From Treponema sp. (GTDB lineage: Bacteria > Spirochaetota > Spirochaetia > Treponematales > Treponemataceae), in NCBI GenBank assembly GCA_016292805.1, contig JAEDFM010000010.1:1-49081 (forward strand): DNA of 49,081 nucleotides. The letters are read 5' to 3'. Made by a program: the position numbers and the translations under genes. The notes under the pieces were generated by a model. The model was given only the letters and a program-made list of their open reading frames with translations, was not told where the DNA came from and made no database searches. Of this stretch, positions 7,449 to 15,839 are shown in pieces. Positions within the stretch are counted from its first letter, which is position 1. Each line of letters starts with the position of its first letter.

Positions 7449-8318
7449 ATGAAAAAGATTTTTAGCAGTTTATTTATTTATGCAGCCCTTTCCCTCTTTA
7501 TTTTTACTGGCTGCCAGAACATTAATGTTGTTGATGGAGAATACAGAACAGCACCAAACGTTTTTGCCAGCGAAACCGAAATTATGGTTTCAATTCCAAG
7601 AATCAATGCAAACACAAAAAGCATTTCAGTTTACAGATATCTGGTAACAGGTGATTTATTACCTTCAAATGAAAATGATTTCGGCGTAAATATTGGTATT
7701 TTTTTCCAGGAAAATGCTCCAGCCCAAGGAAGTTATTCCTTTGGAGATTCTTATGCAAGAATTGGAAATAAATATTGCTACAGACTCCGTTATTACAATA
7801 GTGAAACCGATATTGTTTACTCAGCATGGTCTAAACCTATAGAAATTAAAACAGGCTTAGGTATTGATTACGATTTAAAGCTTAAAGACAATTCCATCAC
7901 TTATGATTCTGAAGAACAGACTATTGTTATAAACTCACCAATCGAATGGAATGATGACTCTGCAACTAAAACAGATACAATTTCCAGTTTTGATACCACA
8001 TATTATATTGCCATTAAATGCTACGAAGCAGGTTTTTCAGCAAGGGAAAACATCATTGGTTCAATTCTTGTAAAGCTTACAGACGATCAGGCTAATGGCG
8101 AAAAAATGAAGGTTAGAACTCTTATTCCAGAAAACTATCTTGGAAACGATATAGAAATTATGGGGCTGGTTGCTATTCTTAGAAAAAAAGTTTCTGATGA
8201 AGAAGCTGATAAAGATAAATTCGAGCGTTACACATTTACTGAACCTGCTTCTGTTGGCTATTCAGAAAAAATCAGATGTCCAGTTATTGCCGGACCAGAT
8301 GCAATCGACTATCTTTAA
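7449..8318 (+). CDS. Lipoprotein of unknown function downstream of xylanase
   Basis: I choose the ATG at 7449 (289 residues) over the in-frame ATG at 7437, because GAGG at 7439-7442 sits six bases before 7449 and the signal then begins MKKIFSSLF. The signal ends at FIFTGC, so it should be a lipoprotein. The middle part (GNKYCYRLRYYNSE, YSAWSKPIEIKTG) reads like a fibronectin type III-like beta domain, which is only a resemblance. No catalytic motif is visible. It follows the xylanase gene by 66 bases with no clear terminator between them, so it may be co-expressed and could be a surface-binding accessory protein; that is inference. Confidence 0.7.
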   Translation: MKKIFSSLFIYAALSLFIFTGCQNINVVDGEYRTAPNVFASETEIMVSIPRINANTKSISVYRYLVTGDLLPSNENDFGVNIGIFFQENAPAQGSYSFGDSYARIGNKYCYRLRYYNSETDIVYSAWSKPIEIKTGLGIDYDLKLKDNSITYDSEEQTIVINSPIEWNDDSATKTDTISSFDTTYYIAIKCYEAGFSARENIIGSILVKLTDDQANGEKMKVRTLIPENYLGNDIEIMGLVAILRKKVSDEEADKDKFERYTFTEPASVGYSEKIRCPVIAGPDAIDYL

Positions 8319-8330
8319 TCAACTCTCTTC

Positions 8331-8379
8331 TATAGTGTCAATTGAACAAAAAATGAGAATTTGTTAAATTGACACTATA
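8331..8379. promoter_or_regulatory. 13-bp perfect inverted repeat at the methyltransferase start
   Basis: TATAGTGTCAATT (8331-8343) and AATTGACACTATA (8367-8379) are exact inverted copies with a 23-base AT-rich loop. The right arm ends three bases before the ATG at 8383. There is no T-run after it, so it is not an ordinary terminator. It may be an operator, or an RNA hairpin controlling access to the start codon. Confidence 0.6.
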
Positions 8380-8382
8380 ATT

Positions 8383-9573
8383 ATGAATACACTTGTTGCA
8401 CTCTGTGCAGTTGGCGCCGAAAAAATTCTCGGCAACGAAATCAAACATTTAGGTTATAAACTCATTTCTAACGCACCTGGTCGTGTAACATTTGCAGGTG
8501 ATGATGATGCTATGTTCCGCACAAATTTATGTCTTAGAACTGCGGATAGAGTTTATCTCCAGGTTGCAGAATTTAAGGCCTTAAATTTTGATGAGCTTTA
8601 TGATGGTGCTTACAGCACAGAATGGCAGGATCTTTTAAAAAAAGACACAAAGGTTGTTGTAGATAAAGTTCGCATTTACAAATCAAAATTAAATTCAGAG
8701 CATTCAATTCAGGGAATTATTCATAAAGCCATTTATTCAAAGCTCGGTGATAAATGGCACATGACAACATTGCCAGAAACTGGTGAGCAGTCTGATATCC
8801 GTGTTTATATTGATGATAATACAGTTTACATTCTTCTGGACTTATCTGGACTTCCCCTTCATAAACGAGGCTATCGTGTAGATGGAGGTATTGCTCCACT
8901 TAGAGAAACAACAGCTGCAGTTCTTTTACAGCAAATGATGTGGCGCCGTAAAACACCTCTCCACGATCCATTCTGCGGTTCTGGAACAATTGCTATTGAA
9001 GCTACCCTTTATGCATTCAATGTAGCCCCAGGTTTTGGTCGACGCTTTGCTCTGGAAAATCTTCCTTTTTACGATGAAAGCAGAGCAAAAATTATTCGTG
9101 CAGAAGAAGCTGCTAACATTCGCACAGATGTCGAAGTTCGTATTACAGGTTCAGATATTGATAGCCGCGCAATTGCCCGTTCAACTCAGAATGCAGAGTA
9201 TGCCTGCGTAATGGCCGGCCGCGCACTTAAATCAATTGGTATCAGCGCACATATTCCACGCCCAGATTTTATTCAGTCAGACTTTGCAAACCTTCATGCA
9301 CCTTATGATTCTGGTCTTCTTTTATGTAACCCACCTTATGGTGAACGACTTGGTAATGAAGAAGAAGCTGCTGAACTTTACAAGAATATGGGCAGTAACC
9401 TTTGGTCAGAATTCCCTAACTGGGACATTGGTGTAATTACATCAAATGCTTCTTTCCAGACAAGCTTTGGACATAATGCTAATCATGTTAAGGCTCTTAA
9501 GGCCGGCAATCTTGATACATCATTTTATATTTATAATAGAATTAAATCGGAGCCTAAAAAGACAAAGTTTTAG
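8383..9573 (+). CDS. THUMP-domain rRNA methyltransferase (RlmL-like)
   Basis: A 396-residue class I SAM-dependent RNA methyltransferase. An N-terminal THUMP-containing region (about 1-165) is followed by the Rossmann methyltransferase domain with DPFCGSGTIAIEAT (SAM loop) and LLCNPPYGERLG, the N-P-P-Y catalytic motif of N-methylating enzymes. Family members of this length (RlmL N-terminal half, YpsC) make m2G in 23S rRNA; the exact position here is an inference. The first residues (MNTLVALCAVGAEKIL) match the usual family start, so the ATG at 8383 is kept although no ribosome binding site is visible and the start sits against a large inverted repeat. The tetR gene follows 11 bases later. Confidence 0.88.
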   Translation: MNTLVALCAVGAEKILGNEIKHLGYKLISNAPGRVTFAGDDDAMFRTNLCLRTADRVYLQVAEFKALNFDELYDGAYSTEWQDLLKKDTKVVVDKVRIYKSKLNSEHSIQGIIHKAIYSKLGDKWHMTTLPETGEQSDIRVYIDDNTVYILLDLSGLPLHKRGYRVDGGIAPLRETTAAVLLQQMMWRRKTPLHDPFCGSGTIAIEATLYAFNVAPGFGRRFALENLPFYDESRAKIIRAEEAANIRTDVEVRITGSDIDSRAIARSTQNAEYACVMAGRALKSIGISAHIPRPDFIQSDFANLHAPYDSGLLLCNPPYGERLGNEEEAAELYKNMGSNLWSEFPNWDIGVITSNASFQTSFGHNANHVKALKAGNLDTSFYIYNRIKSEPKKTKF

Positions 9574-9584
9574 CGGGAGTTATC

Positions 9585-10181
9585 ATGGCAATTATTGTAG
9601 AACACGATAAAAGAAAACACGAAATCCTCCAGAAATCATTAGACGTATTTATTGATGAAGGATATGAAGATGCAACATTCCAGAAAATTGCAGATCGTTG
9701 CGGAATTACAAGAACTACCCTTTATATTTACTTCAGCAACAAGCATGAAATTTTCTTAGGAAGTATTAAAGAACTTCTTAAAAACCTTGAAACTACCCTT
9801 TCTCAAATTGTAAATAACGAATCTCTTACTGCAGAAGCAGCCTTACGCTCATTTTTTGACTGTCTTATAGACCAGTGCCAGGAAAATGTTAAGCTTTTCT
9901 CTGTTCTTTTAAGTTATCTTATACAGATTAAAAAAACAGGCAAGGATCCTAATGATAGAGTTCGCCGCCGTGTAATCCGTGTTCGTCATCACATGACAAC
10001 AATCATTATCCGCGGTATCCAGGATGGTGAATTTAAAGATCTCCCTATTAAAGATGTAAACGAAATGTTCTACGGACTTATAGAAGCTGCAATCTTCAGA
10101 CTCGCAGTTCTTAACGCAGCTGATATTTCAGACATCAAAAAATCTATAGATATTGCTGTTGATGGCATTTTGTCACACTAA
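9585..10181 (+). CDS. TetR-family transcriptional regulator
   Basis: A 198-residue regulator. Residues about 9-55 form the TetR helix-turn-helix (FQKIADRCGITRTTLYIYFSN), followed by an all-helical ligand-binding domain of unknown specificity. GGGAG lies seven bases before the ATG. It follows the rRNA methyltransferase gene by 11 bases, so it is probably in the same transcript. It converges with the secreted-protein genes at 10207; no terminator is evident in the 25-base gap. Its targets are unknown; the inverted repeats at 8331-8379 and 5582-5630 are candidates only by proximity. Confidence 0.88.
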   Translation: MAIIVEHDKRKHEILQKSLDVFIDEGYEDATFQKIADRCGITRTTLYIYFSNKHEIFLGSIKELLKNLETTLSQIVNNESLTAEAALRSFFDCLIDQCQENVKLFSVLLSYLIQIKKTGKDPNDRVRRRVIRVRHHMTTIIIRGIQDGEFKDLPIKDVNEMFYGLIEAAIFRLAVLNAADISDIKKSIDIAVDGILSH

Positions 10182-10206
10182 TTTTCTAATAAAATAAGTT
10201 GAATTT

Positions 10207-11178
10207 CTAAATACCACTCCCTAAGAAGGCAGGTTTATAATATAAACAGCTATTCTTGGAGGATTGGTTAAATATAGCTGAGGGCTCAAATACTTTTAGT
10301 AGCGGAGTCTTCAGCTTTTTTATTTTCTGGTCATTATATTCGTAAGATTTCTTTTTTGCATTGTAAAAATTGCCTTTATAAAAACGCACAGTTGGCTTCA
10401 TTTCTAAAAGAGCAAAATCAACATAACCACCAGTAAACAAAGAATAAGCCGAAACACCAATTAAACTTCCATCCAATAAAAAAGCATTTATGGAATCTTT
10501 TACATCCCCTGCATAAAGCTGACCAAGCCCTGGAATAATTGAAAGACAAGATGCCAGTACAGGATTTTTTGGTTTAAACTTATATATACAATGCAAGCCG
10601 TCTGCAACAATCCGTTTCTGCTGTTCTGTAAGAGCCTGTGGAAACAAAACCATAAACTGATTATATTCTTCTTCAAAGGCATCCCACATATTGCATTCAA
10701 TATAAGAATATAGAATAGCCTTAGCGGCAGCTGTGGAAACCTCTAGAGAATAATCTGGCAGGCACTTATAACACCATAGATCCAGCTGATTATCTAAAGA
10801 CTGATTTTCTTTTACTGCAATTTTAAGTAAAAGATTTATTTCACGCAAAATATCTTTATCATTATATTTAATGTTCTGTTTTGTTTTTAAATATTTAAGT
10901 GATTGATTAAGGTTGTTCTGCTGTTCATAAAAAAGACTCAGATAATTGTAGCTTTCACCTAACATATCCAACTGTGCACCAGCTGCCTTTTTACCGCTAC
11001 CCTCCACTACAAATATGAACCTCTTAAATTCAGTGCAGGCTTCCTTACAGGCTCCCCCTTCCCAAAGTCGCTGTCCCATATCAAATACTTCACTGTAATT
11101 CTGAGCACTGGCAAAAGCCGGGAGAAGAATAAAAAATGCTGTAAGGGCAAGTTTCAGTTTTTTAATACAATTGTTCAT
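10207..11178 (-). CDS. Secreted PGxGxxY-motif protein A, unknown function
   Basis: A 323-residue protein with an N-terminal signal peptide ending near FASAQN. Residues about 30-200 are helical and TPR-like, with the segment ACTEFKRFIFVV. Around residue 217 comes a hydrophobic stretch with SIIPGLGQLYAGD, a membrane-associated motif seen in several poorly characterised families (DUF5683-like), then a charged tail. It shares its plan with the next upstream gene (11162-12010): signal peptide, E(F/Y)KR(F/Y) segment, PGxGxxY motif. The two are probably old paralogues. The genes overlap by 17 bases and follow a YidD-fusion gene, so all three should be one operon. Function unknown; a role in envelope assembly is a guess from the YidD partner. 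Confidence 0.7.
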   Translation of the reverse strand: MNNCIKKLKLALTAFFILLPAFASAQNYSEVFDMGQRLWEGGACKEACTEFKRFIFVVEGSGKKAAGAQLDMLGESYNYLSLFYEQQNNLNQSLKYLKTKQNIKYNDKDILREINLLLKIAVKENQSLDNQLDLWCYKCLPDYSLEVSTAAAKAILYSYIECNMWDAFEEEYNQFMVLFPQALTEQQKRIVADGLHCIYKFKPKNPVLASCLSIIPGLGQLYAGDVKDSINAFLLDGSLIGVSAYSLFTGGYVDFALLEMKPTVRFYKGNFYNAKKKSYEYNDQKIKKLKTPLLKVFEPSAIFNQSSKNSCLYYKPAFLGSGI

Positions 11179-12010
11179 AAAGATTATCTACCTGAACACA
11201 TAAATTATTGTACTGTGCACTATTGTAGCGGCGGGTGCCGGTATAAGAACCATACAAATCTACAATATAAAATAAAGCCGCCAGTGAACCGTAAGTCCAT
11301 GGTCTCCAGTCTTTTGCATCTTTCTGTTTTCCATAATAAACAGCAGCTGCTGTACAGGAACCAATTGTGAAAAAGTCGGAAAGGCCGGTCCAGAAATTTC
11401 CAGAATACCACTTACCTGTTCCAGGAACTAATGCCGACATGCACAAAGCCAAAGCCCCTGATTTCTGGTTATAGTTTTCACAGGCAACTGCCACAGAAGC
11501 AAATGATGATGAATAAAGCGTACCTTTGTTAGCAGTTTCTGCAGCAAGCTTAATATTCTTTTCAAGAATCTCAAAAGATAGCGCATATAAGATTTTCCAT
11601 TCTGGACTCAGCTTTTCTAAATATTCTGTCCGCTCAAGTAAGGAACAATAAAATAAATGCCAGGCGCCAGCATTCCGTTCTCTGAACATAAAGCTTGCAT
11701 CAATATATTCCAGCCGGCTTTGAACTGCAAACCCGCAAGACCTTTTAAGATTACTATTAATCCATTCTATTCCTGTTTTATTTTTTTCCTGAAAATAGAT
11801 ATGACTTAAATTCAAAACCGAATTGTCATCTATTGCTGCATTATTTACTGCAAAAAAATATCTTTTATATTCACTTTCAGCTTCATCCCAAAACCCCTGA
11901 ACATAAAGGTCATCAGCAAAAGCCTTTAACATTTCTGGCGAATATGCATTCTGAGCAAATACTCTGGTAACCATAAACAAAGTGATAATTAACAAAATAG
12001 ACTTCTTCAT
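11162..12010 (-). CDS. Secreted PGxGxxY-motif protein B, unknown function
   Basis: A 282-residue protein with a signal peptide (MKKSILLIITLFMVTRVFAQ). The helical N-terminal part contains AESEYKRYFFAV, matching protein A's EFKRFIFVV. Residues about 185-255 carry ALVPGTGKWYSGN and two hydrophobic segments, the same PGxGxxY arrangement as in protein A. A GAGGAGG site lies eight bases before the ATG, and the ATG directly follows the stop codon of the YidD-fusion gene. No enzyme motif is visible. It is likely anchored in the inner membrane by its C-terminal hydrophobic segments, with the helical part in the periplasm. Confidence 0.7.
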   Translation of the reverse strand: MKKSILLIITLFMVTRVFAQNAYSPEMLKAFADDLYVQGFWDEAESEYKRYFFAVNNAAIDDNSVLNLSHIYFQEKNKTGIEWINSNLKRSCGFAVQSRLEYIDASFMFRERNAGAWHLFYCSLLERTEYLEKLSPEWKILYALSFEILEKNIKLAAETANKGTLYSSSFASVAVACENYNQKSGALALCMSALVPGTGKWYSGNFWTGLSDFFTIGSCTAAAVYYGKQKDAKDWRPWTYGSLAALFYIVDLYGSYTGTRRYNSAQYNNLCVQVDNLYEQLY

Positions 12011-13060
12011 TTACTGTACCTCCTCAATAATCAAACCATTTTTATCACGAGCATAAATATTTCGATTAACCTCATGTCTGGAACAGCGCCGTAAATGATC
12101 CAGACCTTCTACAATTCCCCATAAACCATGAGCCTTTATAGACTGAGTCATAAAACTGGAACAAGTTGGACTAAATGCGCAGCCTGGAATATCCTGATCT
12201 GTAATATATTTTTTGTAAAAATCGTAAGCAGTGTGCACAAGAATTGAGGTGGTTGAAACATTATATTTTTGAATTTCCGGAATCTGAGCTATACTTCTTT
12301 TTTCTGTAACAGACCTATTCTGATTTTCTACAGGCTCATATTCTTCGGAAGAAAATTTATTATCAGCAATCTGATTAATTACAACCTGACTTATTTTTAA
12401 TTCCACAACTGAATCTGGAAGGTTTTCTGAATAGTATTTAGTTACAACCGTCTGTGGAAATTTAAAACCGTTGTAATGAATGTAATCTGAAAACTCTGAG
12501 CTTTCTATCAATTCCTTTTCAATATCGAACATTTCAAGCTTGCAATAATTTCCATCACTATTTTTATAAAGTTGTGCACTAGCTATATAAAAATCATCTT
12601 CTCCCACATAATACGAAGAAGCGCAAATCAAATTTTGAAAAGCTGTTATATATTTAACCTTATAGCCTGCTTCAAAAATTCCAAAATCACTTCTAAATAG
12701 ATTTAAGAAATCACTGCAAGTCTGGTTTAAGAAGTCATCCTCATCTGAAAACTCGTAAGTTTTTCCATCCTCCACCGTAAATGCACCATCGTAGTTTCCA
12801 TAAATAAACTCTGGTTCAGGCTCCTCAATCTGAAAAACAAAAACATAAGGAAACTGCTGATAAAATATGGAACCTTTAATAATTGAAGTCAGATTATCTT
12901 TAGTAGTTTCCTTGCGTTCAAAACTCAAAGAAAGAGTTTTTACAACAGGATTATCAGCATAGAGGGAAAATAAGGAACTTAAAAAGAATATAAAAAGAAT
13001 TGATTTTCGTTTCTGGAACATAAACTTTTTTAATATCTTCTCCCCTAGAAAGTTTATCAT
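12011..13060 (-). CDS. Signal-peptide protein with C-terminal YidD domain
   Basis: A 349-residue protein whose last ~75 residues are a YidD domain: AYDFYKKYI, then GCAFSPTCSSFMTQSI and GLWGIVEGLDHLRRC, matching the YidD pattern (Y-x-K-Y-I, C-x-F-x-P-T-C-S, R-C). YidD normally is a 70-90 residue factor that helps membrane-protein insertion from the cytoplasmic side. Here it follows a hydrophobic signal (SILFIFFLSSLFSLYA) and about 240 residues of unrecognised, probably beta-rich sequence. The start is uncertain: ATG 13060 has no good ribosome binding site, and ATG 13021 gives a cleaner signal peptide. It is the first gene of a three-gene leftward unit with proteins A and B. Confidence 0.75.
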   Translation of the reverse strand: MINFLGEKILKKFMFQKRKSILFIFFLSSLFSLYADNPVVKTLSLSFERKETTKDNLTSIIKGSIFYQQFPYVFVFQIEEPEPEFIYGNYDGAFTVEDGKTYEFSDEDDFLNQTCSDFLNLFRSDFGIFEAGYKVKYITAFQNLICASSYYVGEDDFYIASAQLYKNSDGNYCKLEMFDIEKELIESSEFSDYIHYNGFKFPQTVVTKYYSENLPDSVVELKISQVVINQIADNKFSSEEYEPVENQNRSVTEKRSIAQIPEIQKYNVSTTSILVHTAYDFYKKYITDQDIPGCAFSPTCSSFMTQSIKAHGLWGIVEGLDHLRRCSRHEVNRNIYARDKNGLIIEEVQ

Positions 13061-13138
13061 TCCAAAATTATAAAATCAAATTTACTAATATTTTTTTTTG
13101 CACTTCCGATAATAAAAGTGTTCAGGGGTTATAAAAAA

Positions 13139-13525
13139 ATGACAACTTCAATAGGAAACATAAATGCTTTCTCTTACGGTTCAAGCTTTGGTACAAGTCC
13201 AGTTGCCAGCAGCGGAAAACTTTATGTTCCTGTAAGTAAATCAGCACTTTTATATTCTCATTTTGATCATGTTTCTGGAGTAGCCGCTTCTTCTGGACAG
13301 ATGGGTGTTTCAATCAGCAAAATCAGAATTCTTAATTCTTTGATTGATCATCTTTCAAAAATTAAAAACGAACCTAAACAGTCTTTTACAGACTTAAGCG
13401 ATAAACAGGCAGATGAACTTATTAAAGTTTACCAGCAGCAGTTGCAGCAGACTGTAAAAAACAATTCTTATCTTATAGCAGGCGCACAACCACAGGCGGG
13501 AGCACTGTTCCAGATTGATGCTTAA
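13139..13525 (+). CDS. Small protein of unknown function
   Basis: The reading frame extends back to a GTG at 13118, but AGGGG at 13124-13128 fits the ATG at 13139, giving 128 residues. There is no signal peptide. The N-terminal half is rich in Ser, Gly and Ala (SYGSSFGTSPVASSGK), the middle is a predicted helix (ISKIRILNSLIDHLSKI) and the C-terminus is Gln-rich. I do not recognise a family. It is isolated: divergent from the YidD-fusion gene and convergent with tsaD. Confidence 0.6.
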   Translation: MTTSIGNINAFSYGSSFGTSPVASSGKLYVPVSKSALLYSHFDHVSGVAASSGQMGVSISKIRILNSLIDHLSKIKNEPKQSFTDLSDKQADELIKVYQQQLQQTVKNNSYLIAGAQPQAGALFQIDA

Positions 13526-13543
13526 AAATCAGAAATTCTATAC

Positions 13544-14578
13544 TTATTTTTTCTCGTGATTTACCTGAGCTAGTCCCCGCTTGAACTGTGGTATACGGGC
13601 ACATGTTACAGAATCCCAGCCATCACGATCTCCACGCTGAAGGAAATGATAAGCAACACCAGCAATCATAGCACCGTTATCGCCACAAAGCTTAAGTGGT
13701 GGGAATACACAATTCAAATCCTTGCGTTCTGCTAAAAGTTCACGAAGACGAGAGTTTGCAGCAACACCACCGCCACAAACTACAGTTTTAAGACCAGTAT
13801 CATCAGCAGCAAGCAAAAGCTTTTTTACAAGAGAATTTACAGCAGTTTCCTGGAAAGCAGCACACATATTTTCTGTAGAGTGTTCATAACCTGGCTGCCA
13901 GAATAAATCACACTGATGAATAACTGCAGTTTTTAAACCGCTGAAGGAAACATCATAACGGTGTTCTTTTTCGTCCAATTTTGGAATTGGAAACTTAGCT
14001 GCTTTAGGGTCACCTTTCTTTGCAAGATTATCAATAATTACTCCTCCTGGATAACCAAGACCGTAATATTTTGCAACCTTATCAAAAGCCTCCCCAACTG
14101 AATCATCAACTGTAGTTCCAAGAATTTCCAGATCGTCAAAGCTATTAACTTTACAGATGATTGAATGACCACCACTAACAAGAAGCCCAAGGAATGGATA
14201 TTCTACAGGAGTCTGAAGTTGTGCGGCATATAAGTGACCAAGCATATGATTAACTGCAAGGAAAGGCTTGTTTGTTGACCAGGCTAAAGTTTTTCCAAAG
14301 GTAAAACCTACCATCAGTGAGCCCATAAGTCCAGGACGGTTTGTAGCGGCAATTGCATCAATATCATCAAGAGTAAGATTTGCTTCTGTTAAAGCCTGAC
14401 GAACAACTGGAAGAATCCACTCAGCATGTTTACGGGAAGCAATTTCTGGAACAACACCTTTATAAATCTGATGGAACGGAATCTGAGTTGCTACAACATT
14501 GCTTAAAATATTTTTTCCATCTTCAACAATTGCACATGCTGTTTCATCACAAGATGATTCAATACCTAAAACCTTCAT
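13544..14578 (-). CDS. tsaD: tRNA N6-threonylcarbamoyladenosine transferase TsaD
   Basis: The catalytic subunit of the t6A37 tRNA-modification complex (with TsaB and TsaE). It transfers threonylcarbamoyl from TC-AMP to A37 of ANN-decoding tRNAs in the cytoplasm. It starts MKVLGIESSCDETACA as in nearly all TsaD proteins. The metal-binding HxxxH is His111-His115 (HMLGH), and the ASKHA-fold phosphate loops FLGLLVSGGHS and VVCGGGVAANSRLRE are present. The length of 344 is normal. No tsaB or tsaE lies in this window. It is 15 bases downstream of the deacetylase gene and probably co-transcribed with it. Confidence 0.97.
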   Translation of the reverse strand: MKVLGIESSCDETACAIVEDGKNILSNVVATQIPFHQIYKGVVPEIASRKHAEWILPVVRQALTEANLTLDDIDAIAATNRPGLMGSLMVGFTFGKTLAWSTNKPFLAVNHMLGHLYAAQLQTPVEYPFLGLLVSGGHSIICKVNSFDDLEILGTTVDDSVGEAFDKVAKYYGLGYPGGVIIDNLAKKGDPKAAKFPIPKLDEKEHRYDVSFSGLKTAVIHQCDLFWQPGYEHSTENMCAAFQETAVNSLVKKLLLAADDTGLKTVVCGGGVAANSRLRELLAERKDLNCVFPPLKLCGDNGAMIAGVAYHFLQRGDRDGWDSVTCARIPQFKRGLAQVNHEKK

Positions 14579-14593
14579 ATATTCACCTATAAA

Positions 14594-15784
14594 TTAATAC
14601 TTTTTTTCACACTGACTTACTGTACAGAATTTATAACCTTTACTTACCAGTTCAGGATAAATATCCTTCAGCAGCTCTGGAAGAAAATCTGCACTCCAAA
14701 CATGAGCAATCATCATTACATGCCCAGTTTGATTTGCTATCTTTAAGCCTTTGTTCAGTTCTTTTAAAACATTATCCTTTGTTTTTTCGTTATCAAGAAA
14801 GACATTACGTTCATAATAACTATAGCCAAGCTGTTCTGCAACATATGGAACCTTTGTTTCCACATTAGTTCTGCTGTCCAAAAAGTAAATGCCTTCTTCA
14901 GAGGCAAAATTCATAATTACGGCCATTTTTTCGGCATCGGCAGTAATTGCAGAACCTTCGTGATTATTAATGCCGGCAATTGGACCAATCTGGTTAACAT
15001 TAAAAAAAAGTGTGGATCTTATCTGGTCATCGGTCATATCTGGAGTTATAGCTCCTGGACCAGGATTTACTTTTCCGTTTACAGACTGCATTGGCTGGTG
15101 GAGCATGAGTTCATTGCCCGAGCTTCGGACTCTGGCGCCGGATGCTACGGAGTGTGCCAGCTGTGGAAGAACTGCAACTGTTACAGGGAACGGAAGTGTT
15201 ACAAATTTTTCCAGATGAGAAAGATTCTGCCCTCCATCATCAAAAATAAATACAAGCTTTGCACCATTTTGAGCTGCAGGAAAATTATACACACTCTTTT
15301 TGACAGGCTTTTCAACTGGTTTCTGTTCAGTCTGAGATTTTACTTCTACAGGCTTTTGTTCCGTTTTTTTAACTGTTTCAACAGGCTTTTTTTCAGCAGG
15401 TTTAACTTCTGCAGGCTTTACTTCTGCCGGTTTTTTTTCAACTGTTTTTGATGCAGGTTTTTCAGATGCTTTAGGAGGTTCAACCTTTACTTTTGGTGGC
15501 TCAATTTTTTTTGCAGGTTCTTCAAATCGTTCAGTAACAGAAGGAGCTTCAATTATCTCTGGAGTTTTAAGAGAAATATCAGCAATAAGATAAGCAAGAA
15601 TACATATTGATACACCAAGGGCACAATATACAATCATCTTGTATGCTGGTATTTTTTTTGAAGATTTTCTTGAACTTCTGCATCTTTTAGTTGTTTTTCT
15701 TTTTGTTGTCTTAGAGGCAGTTCTTTTTGAAGAAGATGTACGTTTTTGTGCCATATGGCCATATTTTATGCTTTTCTTTGACAT
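14594..15784 (-). CDS. Divergent polysaccharide deacetylase (YibQ-like), membrane-anchored
   Basis: A 396-residue protein. The very basic N-terminus (about 45 residues of K, R, S, T) leads to one transmembrane segment (about 49-70), then a roughly 95-residue linker of degenerate KPAEVKPAE and VEKKP-type repeats. From about residue 165 comes the divergent polysaccharide deacetylase domain (PF04748): LVFIFDDGGQ, then NNHEGSAITAD, GIYFLDSRTN and HVMMIAHVW. The family adopts the NodB-like barrel, but its substrate is not well established; a periplasmic glycan role is likely. The linker would span the periplasm to reach peptidoglycan. The start could also be the in-frame ATG at 15754; neither has a clear ribosome binding site. 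Confidence 0.82.
   Translation of the reverse strand: MSKKSIKYGHMAQKRTSSSKRTASKTTKRKTTKRCRSSRKSSKKIPAYKMIVYCALGVSICILAYLIADISLKTPEIIEAPSVTERFEEPAKKIEPPKVKVEPPKASEKPASKTVEKKPAEVKPAEVKPAEKKPVETVKKTEQKPVEVKSQTEQKPVEKPVKKSVYNFPAAQNGAKLVFIFDDGGQNLSHLEKFVTLPFPVTVAVLPQLAHSVASGARVRSSGNELMLHQPMQSVNGKVNPGPGAITPDMTDDQIRSTLFFNVNQIGPIAGINNHEGSAITADAEKMAVIMNFASEEGIYFLDSRTNVETKVPYVAEQLGYSYYERNVFLDNEKTKDNVLKELNKGLKIANQTGHVMMIAHVWSADFLPELLKDIYPELVSKGYKFCTVSQCEKKY
15360..15500 (-). repeat. Degenerate Lys-Pro-Ala-Glu-Val linker repeat
   Basis: In-frame repeats inside the deacetylase gene encode PAEVKPAEVKPAEKKPVE and similar units. This low-complexity linker may vary in length between strains through slippage. 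Confidence 0.6.
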
Positions 15785-15806
15785 ATTTCAATAAATTTAC
15801 TATTGT
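15778..15806 (+). promoter_or_regulatory. Sigma-70-like promoter of thrH
   Basis: TTGACA (15778-15783), 17 bases, TATTGT (15801-15806). The predicted start is near 15813, with a 27-base leader carrying GAGG six bases before the ATG. The perfect -35 overlaps the start codon of the divergent deacetylase gene. Confidence 0.6.
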
Positions 15807-15839
15807 TAAACATCTTATAGAAAAAAACAGAGGTTAAAT

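Noticed and set aside
8369..8381. TTGACA and TATAAT at the rRNA methyltransferase start read as a promoter
   Set aside because: The two elements are one base apart and the resulting start would be inside the gene; they are part of the inverted repeat arm.
14960..15451. 163-codon rightward frame opposite the deacetylase gene
   Set aside because: It is the antisense of the Lys/Pro/Ala-rich linker and domain; its Phe/Arg/Cys-rich translation is an artefact of codon bias.
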